The notes beneath the pieces were generated by a model. The model was not told the DNA's origin and searched no databases. It was given only the letters and a program-made list of their open reading frames with translations. Of a stretch of DNA of 64,000 bases, positions 1 to 8,994 are shown in pieces. Position 1 is the first letter of the stretch; every line of letters begins with the position of its first letter. A program made the position numbers and the translations under genes. This stretch comes from DASZWJ01 sp963813895. GTDB taxonomy: Bacteria; Pseudomonadota; Gammaproteobacteria; JAURND01. The stretch lies in NCBI GenBank assembly GCA_963813895.1, contig CAWFAS010000005.1, positions 372,001 to 436,000 of the forward strand, given 5' to 3'.

Positions 1-551
1 ATTTCTAAATTCCTTTGGGCCTTTGCATACTCCTGGTCAGCAGCTAACTGAAATAATCGTATCGCTTCTATTTGGTCTTTTATCACCCCATGGCCAGACA
101 CATAACAATCTCCTAAACTACATTGGGCCTTTGCATCCCCCTGGTCAGCAGCTAATTGAAATAATCGTACTGCTTCTTTTTCGTCTTTTGGCACGCCATA
201 ACCCTGCCTATAACAAACTCCTAAACCCCATTGGGCCGCCGCATACCCCTGGTTAGCAGCTAAATCATATAATCGTATCGCTTCTTTTGCGTCTGCTTTC
301 ACCCCTTTGCCCTCAAGATAGCAATTTCCTAAATCATATTGGGCCGCCGCATACCCCTGGTCAGCAGCTAAACGATATAAGCTTATCCCTTTTTTTGTGT
401 CTTTTGGCGTTCCAAAGCCACGAAAATAACAAACTCCTAAATGATATTGGGTCGACATATCGTCCTGCATTGATGAGGCACTCTGGGAATTAACTTGCGG
501 ATCAGTTAATTTTTTTACAATTCCACTAAAGCTATTTTTTTCTTCAGACAT
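1..551 (-). CDS. Sel1-repeat protein, C-terminus cut by the window edge
   Basis: The minus strand reads open from an ATG at 551 to the window edge, giving about 183 residues without a stop. After a 30-residue lead that starts MSEEKNSF come at least four Sel1-type repeats of 36 residues with the pattern AxxQYxLGxCYxxGxGVxKDxxEAIRLYxLAADQG. Sel1 repeats form alpha-solenoids used for protein-protein contacts. In Legionella and Coxiella relatives such proteins are often Dot/Icm effectors or envelope-associated. An AGAGG ribosome site lies about 8 nt ahead of the start. Repeat units are nearly identical at DNA level, which suggests recent expansion. Family assignment is firm; a role as effector is inference. 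Closest relative in the window is the Sel1 gene at 31199. Confidence 0.85.
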   Translation of the reverse strand, partial: MSEEKNSFSGIVKKLTDPQVNSQSASSMQDDMSTQYHLGVCYFRGFGTPKDTKKGISLYRLAADQGYAAAQYDLGNCYLEGKGVKADAKEAIRLYDLAANQGYAAAQWGLGVCYRQGYGVPKDEKEAVRLFQLAADQGDAKAQCSLGDCYVSGHGVIKDQIEAIRLFQLAADQEYAKAQRNLE

Positions 552-690
552 AATACAACCTCTCTAATCTATTATCTAAATCCCCAGAAAAGTCCTCATT
601 ACCATAATTAAACGCACTTAAATAATGCTTGATTTTTTGTATCCCCAGTTTAAGAGTTAGGGCCCTCGCATAAATAACTCATACATTTTT

Positions 691-1611
691 TTAATTTCTG
701 GGTTTTATAATGTAATTCCACTTTTCCACTAAAAAATCAATAAATGTCCTGATGCGTACTGGAATGATACCAGCTTGACCTAAAAAAACCGCATATAAAT
801 GCTCTTTTTCTTCCAAATAATATTTCTTTAAAATGGGAACAAGTTGACCTGATGTAATATCATTATTGGCGTGAAAATCTGCTAATTTTGCTAGTCCTAC
901 TCCATCAATGGCTAATCGACGCATAGCTTCAGCATCGCTCACTTCAATGTTGCCGCAGGGTTTAATGCCGATTTTTTTCCCAGACTTAATAAAAGACCAT
1001 TCTTCTTTCAGGCGAGGAAAATTAAACCGTAATAAATTATGTGTCAGTAAATCACTGGGGACTTTGGGCATCCCCTGTTTTTTAAAATAAGCAGGAGAGC
1101 CAACAACCAGCAGTTGAATTTCTCCCAATTTCCTCGACAGTAGTGAAGAACTCTTTAATGGACCTGCACGAATCGCCACATCAATATTTTCACCCATTAA
1201 ATCGATCACCTTATCAGTTAAAGTAATATCCAAATTAATTTGGGGATACAGCCTTAAAAATTCAGGAATGAGCGGCAGAAGAAAGAAATAACCCACAGCA
1301 ATATTTGCAGTTATTTTTAAACGGCCAGAGGGTATTTGCGTTGCAGAAACAGATTGCTCAGCTTCTGCCAATGTTGACAATATGCGCACACATTGTTGGT
1401 AAAAAGCCTGACCTTCTTCCGTCATTTGAAACCCACGGGTTGAACGTTTAATCAATCTTACATTCAGTCTCGCCTCAAGCCGTGCAATAAGCTTACTGAT
1501 TGCTGAGGGTGACTTTCTAGTCTGTCGCGCAGCTGCAGAAAATCCCCCCAATTCAACAACCTTGATGAAGGTTTCCATTTCGCCGAGGCGGTTTATTTCC
1601 TGGTTTTTCAT
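691..1611 (-). CDS. LysR-family transcriptional regulator
   Basis: This 306-residue protein has the usual LysR length. Residues about 12-70 form the winged helix-turn-helix (METFIKVVELGGFSAAAR then SAISKLIARLEARL), and residues about 100-295 form the periplasmic-binding-like effector domain (SGRLKITANIAVGYFF, IDVAIRAGPL). It is divergent from the SDR gene at 2101, the classic arrangement for a LysR protein controlling its neighbour; that target is inferred. The start could be M1 or M12 because no strong ribosome site distinguishes them. A MITE (1672-2067) fills the intergenic space, so native divergent control may have been altered. Confidence 0.9.
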   Translation of the reverse strand: MKNQEINRLGEMETFIKVVELGGFSAAARQTRKSPSAISKLIARLEARLNVRLIKRSTRGFQMTEEGQAFYQQCVRILSTLAEAEQSVSATQIPSGRLKITANIAVGYFFLLPLIPEFLRLYPQINLDITLTDKVIDLMGENIDVAIRAGPLKSSSLLSRKLGEIQLLVVGSPAYFKKQGMPKVPSDLLTHNLLRFNFPRLKEEWSFIKSGKKIGIKPCGNIEVSDAEAMRRLAIDGVGLAKLADFHANNDITSGQLVPILKKYYLEEKEHLYAVFLGQAGIIPVRIRTFIDFLVEKWNYIIKPRN

Positions 1612-1671
1612 ATGAATTTAATTCATAAGTGAGTAGATATGATGAGTATAGTTCAAATAGGTAAAAACATC

Positions 1672-2067
1672 TATACTCGATACACTTAGGATTTCGGTGT
1701 TAGAATAGTCCAGCTTGTGCTGAGATTTATGAAGTACATCCTGTACTTCACCCTTCGGGCCGCTGTCGCGTTCAAATTTGTTCCTACAAATTTGTGTTCA
1801 ATCTGATTGAGTAAAAACGTGATTAAAGAAAGCCGATACCTAAGCTGAATCCCGTGGGACAGGAATAGTCGACTTGTCGTCCCGGCAGGAAGCCGGGATC
1901 CAGTTCACAGGATGTGAAAGTTTCGCTTCCTGCGCCCTGGATCCCGGCTTCCTGCCGGGACGACTATATCGGTTATTCTTATTTCGAGTTTTTGCGATTG
2001 AAGATCGGACGAAGATCAGTGCAAGATGGGCTGCTCTAATACCGAAATCCTAAGTGTATCGGTTATA
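1672..2067. mobile_element. MITE family A, copy 1 (about 396 bp)
   Basis: Imperfect terminal inverted repeats of about 55 bp begin TATACTCGATACACTTAGG at 1672 and mirror at 2067; they share CACTTAGGATTTCGG. The interior holds a segment with CCTGTACTTCACCCTTCGG and a REP-like palindrome (1876-1964). A related copy lies at 57461-57754. It has no coding capacity, so it must be moved in trans. TA at both outer ends fits a Tc1/mariner-IS630 type target duplication, but that is inference. Confidence 0.8.
1876..1964. repeat. REP-like palindrome (CGTCCCGGCAGGAAGCCGGG family), copy 1
   Basis: Two inverted arms, GTCGTCCCGGCAGGAAGCC and its complement, enclose about 35 bp. The same unit occurs at 15530-15620 and, degraded, at 45510-45600; a single arm is in the MITE at 57461. 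It is nested inside MITE copy 1. Confidence 0.8.
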
Positions 2068-2100
2068 TAATACGTTATCTAATTCACAATAGAGGTATCA

Positions 2101-3006
2101 ATGAAAATTCTAGTAACAGGCGCTACAGGTTTTATAGGAGGATCCGTCGCCAAAAGGCTGCGTGATGAAGGTCATGAGATATTGGGTTTAGTGCGAGATC
2201 CGCAAAAGATCGCTGCTTTAAGCAATTTAGGTATAAAACCCGTCTTAGGTACATTAGAAGATAAAACAGCACTAACGCAATATGCGCTTTCTGCCGATGC
2301 GGTTATTAATGCCGCTGATTCAGACCATCAAGATGCGGTTGAGACTTTTATAAAGGCATTAAGCGGTAGTGGAAAAATATTTATTCACACGTCAGGATCT
2401 AGTGTTATTGGCGATGATGCTAAAGGGGAATATGCAAGTGAAAAAATTTACAGTGATGATACGCCATTTGCCCCCATCCCCATTAGAAAAGCCAGAGCTG
2501 ATTTAAATAATTTTATTCGCATTGCAGGAATCACTGCTGGAATAAAAACTATGGTAATTACCCCGCCGATGATTTATGGAGATGCGCTTGGCTTGCCTGC
2601 GCAAACTGATCAAATTCCAAAATTGATAAAAAAATCAAAAGATAAAAAAGCAGGTATTTATATTGGGACAGGGCTTAATCGTTGGTCAAATGTGCATATC
2701 AAAGATTTAACTGATCTGTATTCATTAGCATTAGCAAAAGGCCCTTCAGGAGTGATGTTTTTTGTTGAAAATGGCGAGGAGTCGTTATTAACTATTGCTA
2801 AGGCTATAAGCGGTGCTCTGGGATATAAAGGTAAAACATTAAGCTGGAATGTAGAAGATGCCATAAAAGAGTTTGGTGATTGGGCACGTTTTGCCATTGC
2901 TTCTAATAGTCGGATCAAGGCAGACAATGCCAGAAATTTACTCGGTTGGAAACCAAAAGAAAAATCAATTTTGACATGGATAGAAAAAGTAGCGCAGACA
3001 ACTTAA
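2101..3006 (+). CDS. NAD(P)-dependent epimerase/dehydratase family protein (extended/atypical SDR)
   Basis: The 301-residue protein opens with MKILVTGATGFIGGSVAKRL, the TGxxGxxG Rossmann dinucleotide site of extended and atypical SDRs. A conserved acidic segment NAADSDHQDAVE and a substrate-domain half (MVITPPMIYGDALGLP, WSNVHIKDLTDLY) follow. The usual YxxxK pair is not clear, as in many atypical SDRs of the NmrA/YwnB type, so catalysis is uncertain. AGAGG lies 7 nt before the ATG. The gene is divergent from a LysR regulator, and the MITE ends only 33 bp upstream, so its promoter may lie inside the MITE. Substrate unknown. Confidence 0.88.
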   Translation: MKILVTGATGFIGGSVAKRLRDEGHEILGLVRDPQKIAALSNLGIKPVLGTLEDKTALTQYALSADAVINAADSDHQDAVETFIKALSGSGKIFIHTSGSSVIGDDAKGEYASEKIYSDDTPFAPIPIRKARADLNNFIRIAGITAGIKTMVITPPMIYGDALGLPAQTDQIPKLIKKSKDKKAGIYIGTGLNRWSNVHIKDLTDLYSLALAKGPSGVMFFVENGEESLLTIAKAISGALGYKGKTLSWNVEDAIKEFGDWARFAIASNSRIKADNARNLLGWKPKEKSILTWIEKVAQTT

Positions 3007-3015
3007 GGTGTTCAG

Positions 3016-4027
3016 ATGAAACAACCCATGATGATTAAAATACACGCCAGAGAAAATTTGCCTGAGACATCCATTTATGTCGGATTCGCCGGATAACTCT
3101 ATCACTAAAGCCTTATCACCCTATGTCGATATCATCTTATTTGATCCGCGGAGAGAAATAACAAGAGAAGAATTACTAAAAAAGGCCTTAGATTACCGAT
3201 TGGCTGAAACATTGGATAAAGTGTTCCCTCCTACAGACCTTCAGCAGATAATTCACGGCTATATTGATTTTGACAAAGAAAAATCAGTTTATCTAGAAGG
3301 AATAATCAACACACAATATTTATTGGCGGACTTTATAAATTACTATTTTACGTTGCCTGTATGCATAGTAATGGCTCCTAATTTCTAAAAGATTGGGTCA
3401 GCCGCGGTATCATTAAATGAAGCCGAAAAACTGGCAGAGTTATTACGAATCATACTAGAAATTCTTCAATCAGATGCTACAGTGATGTTGATGAAAGTAA
3501 ATCAATATCAACATGTGATATTAGAGGCTAATTTTCAAACGAAAATAAAATTAATAGAAAAATTGACTTTAAATGATGAATTTTTTGTTAGGCAACATAT
3601 AATAATTAGCTTGTTAAATTATTTTACGTCATGTAATTGGCAATTAGAAAAACCTCATTTAAATACGATCATGGCAATCGTGAATCCTGAACAAATCAAC
3701 AATTTAAAACTAGAACAGCTACCTGATTGCGTCAATATAGTTGTCAAAGACTCAGAAACAAAACCGCAAAAAAGCCAGATAAACATTGAAGTTGCACATC
3801 AAAAGCAATCAGAGCTAATTAAACATTTGATGATAGCCCTTGCCCCTGGGCTGTCAAATCATTTGCGCTTGATGACAACTACGCAATCGTCAAATCGGTC
3901 TGGCTTTCTACCGCCTCCTTTACTTAATAAGCAATCAGATGAAAAGAAACACGTGACGTTGCCTGGATCAAATTGCGCTGCATTAATACCGGATTGTTTT
4001 AATTTATTAACGATTCGATTTATATAA
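3016..4027 (+). pseudogene. broken hypothetical (effector-like) gene with frameshift and in-frame stop
   Basis: Three pieces appear to belong together. A short frame starts at ATG 3016 (MKQPMMIKIHARENLPETS) and stops at about 3096. An overlapping +1 frame runs from 3077 to a TAA at 3386-3388. The same frame as the second piece then continues open to 4027 (KIGSAAVSLNEAEKLAELL..., later LMKVNQYQHVILEANF). The reading frame is identical either side of the TAA, so a single nonsense change splits a product of about 316 residues. I recognise no family. The gene is AT-rich like the other candidate effector genes. It could be two short genes, but the shared frame argues for one decayed gene. Confidence 0.5.
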
Positions 4028-4246
4028 TCATAACCATGCTCAAAAGTAGACAAAATGCATCCTGGTTGTATAATGCCTTATCCGTTAATCTGCGTTTGTA
4101 TAGCGTGTAGCATAAAAGCATTATCGGTGATTGAATTAGTAGCCCATGTTTCTAACGGATTTTTTTAGTCATGAACGATGTAGTAGAGCCCGCTTTAGTT
4201 TTAACAGCGGTAGATAAATTAGTTTTACTAAAATGAGCATATTCAT

Positions 4247-5500
4247 ATGTCAACACAACCTAAACGTTTACCAAAATCAATACTCATAGCAGGCATCGTA
4301 GGCAGTGCTTTAGAGTGGTATGATTTTTTACTCTATGCTTATTTTGCAGCAATCATCGCGCCAATATTTTTTCCTGCTAAAACCCATTTTATATCGTTGT
4401 TATTAACCTTTACTGTCTTTGCCCTAGGATTTTTGGTACGTCCATTAGGGGCCATTGTGATTGGTCATTGGGGTGATGTGCTCGGCCGTAGAAAGGCAAT
4501 GATTTATACCATGATACTGATGACAGTACCCACAGTAATGATCGGGCTTTTGCCATCTTATGCAACATGGGGTATAGCGGCTCCCATCCTGTTAACTTTG
4601 ATCCGATGTTTGCAAGGGTTTGTGGTGAGTGGAGAAATAGCTAGCGCGGCTTCTTTTTTAATTGAACACTCCCACAGCTCTCGACGCGGTTATGCGGGTA
4701 GTTTAGTGATGTCCAGTGCCTTTGCAGGCATTGTGGTGGGCGCAGGAGTTGCGACCTTGTTTTCTAAATTTATGCCTCCTGACATATTATCTTCCTGGGG
4801 TTGGCGTCTTCCTTTTTTAAGTGCAGGGTTATTTGGGATTATCGGTTTGATTTTACGTTTACGGATTTCAGAGTCCCCAGAGTTTATAGCCCTCCCAAAA
4901 ACAACCGAGCACTCGCCGTTTAAATTACTCATAAAGCATTATTGGCGACCTTTATTAACTGGAATGGGTTTAACGACAGTGATAGGCATGGGTATGTATC
5001 TTCTGATAGCGTATTTTACAACTTATTTAACGGAAATAGGTTTCACCCATCACAGTGCAATGTTGGTGAATACATTGAGTATTACCGCATTGGTTTTTTT
5101 ATTGATTTTTGCTGGGATCTTGTCAGACAAATATGGAAAAAAACCTGTATTTTTAGTGGGTATCATCAGCATGATTGTTCTTATTTTTCCCATTTTGTGG
5201 CTGTTAGCACAAAAAACTTTTTTCACTGCATTAGCGGCAGAAATATTATACGTTATTGCATTAGCACCCTTAGTTGCTTTAATCATGAGTTTGCTGGCGG
5301 AATTATTCCCAACTCAAATTCGTAATACGGGCTCGGCTTTGAGTTATAACATCTCACTTGCTATATTTGGTGGCACTGCGCCGTTAGTTGCCATTAGCTT
5401 AACGCATGCTCTGCATAGTGGATTAGCACCTGGCATATATTTGATCGTTGGCGCTTTGGTTTCGGGGGTTTGTTTATTCTTAAGAAGAGAAACTTTTTAA
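4247..5500 (+). CDS. MFS transporter, metabolite:H+ symporter (MHS) family
   Basis: The protein has 417 residues and about 12 hydrophobic segments. Hallmarks of the MHS branch (ProP/ShiA/CitA-like) are present: GSALEWYDFLLYAYFA in TM1, GDVLGRRKAM in the TM2-TM3 loop, and GEIASAASFLIEHS followed by SSRRGYAGS before TM5. Members import organic acids, osmolytes or shikimate with protons across the inner membrane. The substrate cannot be read from the sequence. It stands alone between a decayed gene and a palindromic repeat. Confidence 0.9.
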   Translation: MSTQPKRLPKSILIAGIVGSALEWYDFLLYAYFAAIIAPIFFPAKTHFISLLLTFTVFALGFLVRPLGAIVIGHWGDVLGRRKAMIYTMILMTVPTVMIGLLPSYATWGIAAPILLTLIRCLQGFVVSGEIASAASFLIEHSHSSRRGYAGSLVMSSAFAGIVVGAGVATLFSKFMPPDILSSWGWRLPFLSAGLFGIIGLILRLRISESPEFIALPKTTEHSPFKLLIKHYWRPLLTGMGLTTVIGMGMYLLIAYFTTYLTEIGFTHHSAMLVNTLSITALVFLLIFAGILSDKYGKKPVFLVGIISMIVLIFPILWLLAQKTFFTALAAEILYVIALAPLVALIMSLLAELFPTQIRNTGSALSYNISLAIFGGTAPLVAISLTHALHSGLAPGIYLIVGALVSGVCLFLRRETF

Positions 5501-5517
5501 GTAAGGTTTAGATAAAG

Positions 5518-5676
5518 TGCCACTAGAAGCTGCCCCCTTCCTAACCTTCCCCCGCAAGCGGGGGCAGGGATTTGCTCGAGCTACTGGGATTTGCTGTACA
5601 GTTAGTTTATCCTGCCCAACCAGTCCCTGCCCCCGCTTGCGGGGGTAGGTTAGGAAGGGGGCAGCCTCCAGTGGCA
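5518..5676. repeat. long palindromic repeat downstream of the MFS gene
   Basis: Arms of about 55 bp (TGCCACTAGAAGCTGCCCCC and its imperfect complement ending at 5676, with nested CCCCCGCAAGCGGGGG-type hairpins) surround about 50 bp. This is a MITE/REP-type element and could act as a bidirectional terminator for the convergent genes at 4247 and 5785. Confidence 0.7.
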
Positions 5677-5784
5677 ACCATTCTCCAACCGCATTATAAA
5701 TAAATTTGTGCCGATATCCCTCAGCCAGAGGGGATACAGGAAGCGACATTTAACAACGCCGACAAGCATGTTAGAAGTGTTAGA

Positions 5785-7674
5785 TTACTCTTCGAGAGAT
5801 GATCTTCTTAATCCAGGTATCGTTGATGGTGGTGCAGATAATATCTCTAACGAAGTAGGTGCGGTTCGTGCTGATTGGAAAAAAACTCCCACAGTTGCAG
5901 ATCCTCTAGAAAAGGGAGCTCTTGGGGAGTTACTTATCTCATTCTTTTCATTGTCATCGCTAGCGTCCTCATCTGCGCTTTCATCAGACAATTTTTTTGT
6001 GTTTATATCAGAGTTCTCGTCCTCGCTAACATCGAAAACATCAAAATTATAATCTCTATCTTCACTGTCTGAATTGGAAAATTCCTTTTGCTTTTCATCT
6101 TCAGTATTTACATTAGTTTCTGATTTAGGGATTTGCGACGAGAAAATCAAAAGTTCACTAGCTCCTTGTGGAAGATTCAAAGTGTTAGGAGAGTTATTTT
6201 TATTTAACACAATTTGTTGATCAGCTGTGCTTAATGTTGAAGGTGATATTTTTAAGTCAGAAACTTCAGTCACAAGTCTATCGGTTTCTTGTAACAAATT
6301 TGATGCATCTGAAGGTGGATTCGATGTAATTACGTTTGTTTTAGAATCAGCTAATTCTCCATTTTCCAGGGGAAATTGATTAGTAGATTTTGCAGGTTTC
6401 GTTGCATTTTCGATAAATTGCTGCAGCATGCGTTTTTGAAAATTTTCCAAACTAAAATCTTGCATTTTTAATTTTGCTTCATCGTCACTAAGGTTTTCTA
6501 AAAATTCTACATTTCTATTAAAAATTTTATTAAACAAATAAGGGATATATCGATTTTGATTTTCATCATCAATTTTTCGTAAATCCTTTTTGCGGCAATC
6601 CTCCGCCTTCATTTCTTTTCTATTAATAACGCTTTCACGTTCTTCTTCAGGTCGAGCCGCAATAGTTTCTTCTAATTTTGATTGCATTGAACGTTGGAAT
6701 GATAAGGGAAGGTGGCAATAGCGCTCCTGGACTGGGACATTATCTAATGTAAAATTTCTTAATGGATACTTTTGCGCATCAAAATAATCAAAAATATTTT
6801 GTTTTAAATATTTCTCGACAGTAAATGCATGGCGGACATCGTCGATTGCATAGATTGAGCATCCTTTGGGCTGATATTGGCGTTGTTCATTATTACGATA
6901 AAGGATACCGTCAGGAAATTCTTCTGCAAATAAACGCACACAATAGGAGGGAAGCTTATCACCAATGGAATCCATAAGTAACATCTTTTCTTTATTATTG
7001 CTATCGACTTCAATAATTCCAGCTACCCAGTGAGTTCCCAATGTAAAATTTGGATCCCCCACTATAAATACCTCGCGGACAGGGCGCGGGGAGTCGCACA
7101 GACCCAACTTTAAAGTATTTAAATAATCAGAGAATCTTTCTTTAGCAGATATCACGGTGGGATTAAAGCGATCTTTTCTGGAGGCTAATTGCGCCATTGT
7201 AAGCTTCAAACCAGCATCTGTAAGATGCCCATAAATTACAAATTCATTCAAAAGTTCCTTCTTAAATTGACTTTTTATCTCACTCAAACTAAGTAGGTTT
7301 TTTAATGTTTTTTTCTGAGGTTCGGTTAAATCAAATAGAAAATTTTTAAAATTATCAGTTATATCTCTATTAGCGTTTAGCAATGCATTTAGCGTGGGTG
7401 CATTGTTGTGATCAATGCAGAAAGGGAGTAATTCATTTATGAAACGTACTCTTTCCGTAATCCTTTCTGAATTTTTTTTGCAAAAGGCTTCTATCTCCTT
7501 CTCTTTGCCTTTCATCGAAGCTAGTACATCAAATACATTTTTCTTTTTTTGTGCGCCTAATTGATCTTTTAGATTAAACTCAGCAATGATGTTTTCTTTA
7601 AAAATAACGTCAAAAGGTTTATCTGCGGGTTGAGAAAGCTGTGTGGCTGTTTCCGGTTTTTGATCGCTCGACAT
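5785..7674 (-). CDS. putative secreted effector with clan CE cysteine-enzyme fold (YopJ/Ulp1-like)
   Basis: The product has 629 residues. Seen directly: GTHWVAGIIEVD (His215), LLMDSIGD (Asp235) and QPKGCSIYAIDD (Gln268, Cys272), an ordered His-Asp-(Gln)-Cys set with spacing typical of clan CE enzymes (Ulp1 proteases and YopJ acetyltransferases). A later LPLSFQRSMQS segment recalls the LPxxFxKHxQS stretch of YopJ proteins. The N-terminal 190 residues are helical and charged. Residues beyond about 440 are low-complexity, acidic and Ser-rich. The protein at 47304 is a paralogue with the same domain order. Both have a PmrA-like box upstream. Acetyltransferase versus deubiquitinase/deSUMOylase activity cannot be decided from sequence; secretion is inferred. 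Confidence 0.7.
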   Translation of the reverse strand: MSSDQKPETATQLSQPADKPFDVIFKENIIAEFNLKDQLGAQKKKNVFDVLASMKGKEKEIEAFCKKNSERITERVRFINELLPFCIDHNNAPTLNALLNANRDITDNFKNFLFDLTEPQKKTLKNLLSLSEIKSQFKKELLNEFVIYGHLTDAGLKLTMAQLASRKDRFNPTVISAKERFSDYLNTLKLGLCDSPRPVREVFIVGDPNFTLGTHWVAGIIEVDSNNKEKMLLMDSIGDKLPSYCVRLFAEEFPDGILYRNNEQRQYQPKGCSIYAIDDVRHAFTVEKYLKQNIFDYFDAQKYPLRNFTLDNVPVQERYCHLPLSFQRSMQSKLEETIAARPEEERESVINRKEMKAEDCRKKDLRKIDDENQNRYIPYLFNKIFNRNVEFLENLSDDEAKLKMQDFSLENFQKRMLQQFIENATKPAKSTNQFPLENGELADSKTNVITSNPPSDASNLLQETDRLVTEVSDLKISPSTLSTADQQIVLNKNNSPNTLNLPQGASELLIFSSQIPKSETNVNTEDEKQKEFSNSDSEDRDYNFDVFDVSEDENSDINTKKLSDESADEDASDDNEKNEISNSPRAPFSRGSATVGVFFQSARTAPTSLEILSAPPSTIPGLRRSSLEE

Positions 7675-7720
7675 GGTAATGGCTCAATAAGAATTAAATA
7701 AACTAAATACATTGAGATCG

Positions 7721-7753
7721 ATTATAGTATTAGATTCTTAAGAATCAATTAAG
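7721..7753 (-). promoter_or_regulatory. PmrA-like direct repeat plus -10 for the gene at 5785-7674
   Basis: On the minus strand CTTAATTGATTCTTAAG (7753-7737) is two TTAA half-sites 11 bp apart. After exactly 10 nt it is followed by TATAAT (7726-7721). The same geometry occurs at 18268, 41100 and 47240. PmrA boxes of Legionella and Coxiella effector genes have this cTTAAt-N5-cTTAAt form just upstream of the -10. Confidence 0.65.
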
Positions 7754-8262
7754 TGATAAATTTTTTTTCTGACTTGTATCATCGATTAATGAAAATTGGG
7801 ATTAATATCTCTGGCACGACAATAAGCCATTTGTTATATCGAGCGGAAACCCTGTCAGAATATTTGGATCTGCGTGATCGATTAATTAAATTTTGTACTG
7901 AATTTGTGGAGACGCAATTTAACGGTAGAGCTGTTTCAGTTTTAATTTTAGAAGAACCATTATTCCTTGAAGGTGGTTGTGAAGTTTCTGTTATTGAGCT
8001 GCCAGCACCTCGTCCGGTTCATATGTATCCGACTGGTTTAGAAAGCATAGGCGTTGTCTTAGGCAAGACATTCACAGAATTTATTGAGGAGCACAAAAAT
8101 GTGTTAACAGGCATTAAAGATCACGGAAAGTATTGCCAACCTGCCTTCGTCACATTTGAGAATGAAAAAACAGCAAAATTTTATAATATAGATCTAATAG
8201 AAATCGTAACTTTGCAGGGTTGGAAAATTGAAAAACTAGGTTTAACCTCTCAATTAAATTAG
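7753..8262 (+). CDS. YecM-like protein (VOC-type fold)
   Basis: This 169-residue protein matches the YecM family pattern: an ISHLLYRAETLSEYLDLRD start region, FNGRAVSVLILEEPL, the VIELPAPRP segment, and GLESIGVVLGKTFTEF, where YecM has ELPxPxxxYxxxGWEHIEVVL. YecM resembles vicinal-oxygen-chelate (isomerase/glyoxalase-like) metalloproteins; its biochemical role is not established. The listed start is GTG at 7753; ATG at 7789 is an alternative that leaves more room for the divergent promoter. The C-terminal 40 residues depart from the family. Confidence 0.75.
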   Translation: MINFFSDLYHRLMKIGINISGTTISHLLYRAETLSEYLDLRDRLIKFCTEFVETQFNGRAVSVLILEEPLFLEGGCEVSVIELPAPRPVHMYPTGLESIGVVLGKTFTEFIEEHKNVLTGIKDHGKYCQPAFVTFENEKTAKFYNIDLIEIVTLQGWKIEKLGLTSQLN

Positions 8263-8291
8263 CTATTGTGTTAAATTCAGTTAAATTAATT

Positions 8292-8367
8292 GTAACTGCT
8301 TGCGCCACAGCCAGCTCAATCTCGTCGTCCCGCGGACAAGTCGCGGGACGACGGAGTGAGCAGTTAC
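8292..8367. repeat. short palindromic element (GTAACTGC ends)
   Basis: GTAACTGCT at 8292 is mirrored by AGCAGTTAC at 8367. The centre is a strong hairpin, CGTCGTCCCGCG / CGCGGGACGACG. A REP- or MITE-like remnant downstream of the YecM-like gene. Confidence 0.65.
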
Positions 8368-8994
8368 GATTTTGGTAGGTGTGCAAATAAAGTAGTTAAT
8401 TGATTTATTTTATGCATAGTTTAGGTATAGTTCGTAGATGGAATGTATTGGGTGCTTGTAGCAAGCAACCCCTCTCCCTAACCCTCTGCTATGTGATTTG
8501 TCAATAGGGGTACGAGCGCCTCCGGTAAATAAAGTTTATTTATTTACATAAGCCAGTTTAAGCATAAAACTCTATTGTTTTTATTTAGATTACCGTAACT
8601 AGCAAAGCCTTATTGGCCCAATCTGCTATTCGTGGTCAATTCCGTAAAACCGCCACAAGTTGTCCATTCGGACGGAATAAAAGTCTGCGCCCCAAACTCC
8701 CGCACGTGGTGGCCAAACTACGCCTCACAACAGGGTATGACGAGGTCACAGATAATTGTTACGGTACTTCTTACAAAAACATTCCTGTTTATACTTTCTG
8801 CTATAATTTAATCACGGTACAGGCGGAGACGCCGATGACCGTGACGTGATTCCAGGGCAGCTTCGAGGTTGCCCTGTTACTTGAGACAGATTCGATTATC
8901 CTGTATCACGTCTACAAATATCTCGGGGTTTGGGGTAGGCCCCCATTTCAATCCATTCATAGCAAAACCTCCTTGTTATTTAAACTCTACCACC

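Noticed and set aside
1..551. plus-strand frames in the Sel1 region (23-256 and 287-493)
   Set aside because: They are antisense shadows of the minus-strand Sel1 repeats.
8613..8849. 78-residue open frame downstream of the IS110 transposase
   Set aside because: No ribosome site or family pattern, and it lies in the non-coding part of the element where a guide RNA is expected.
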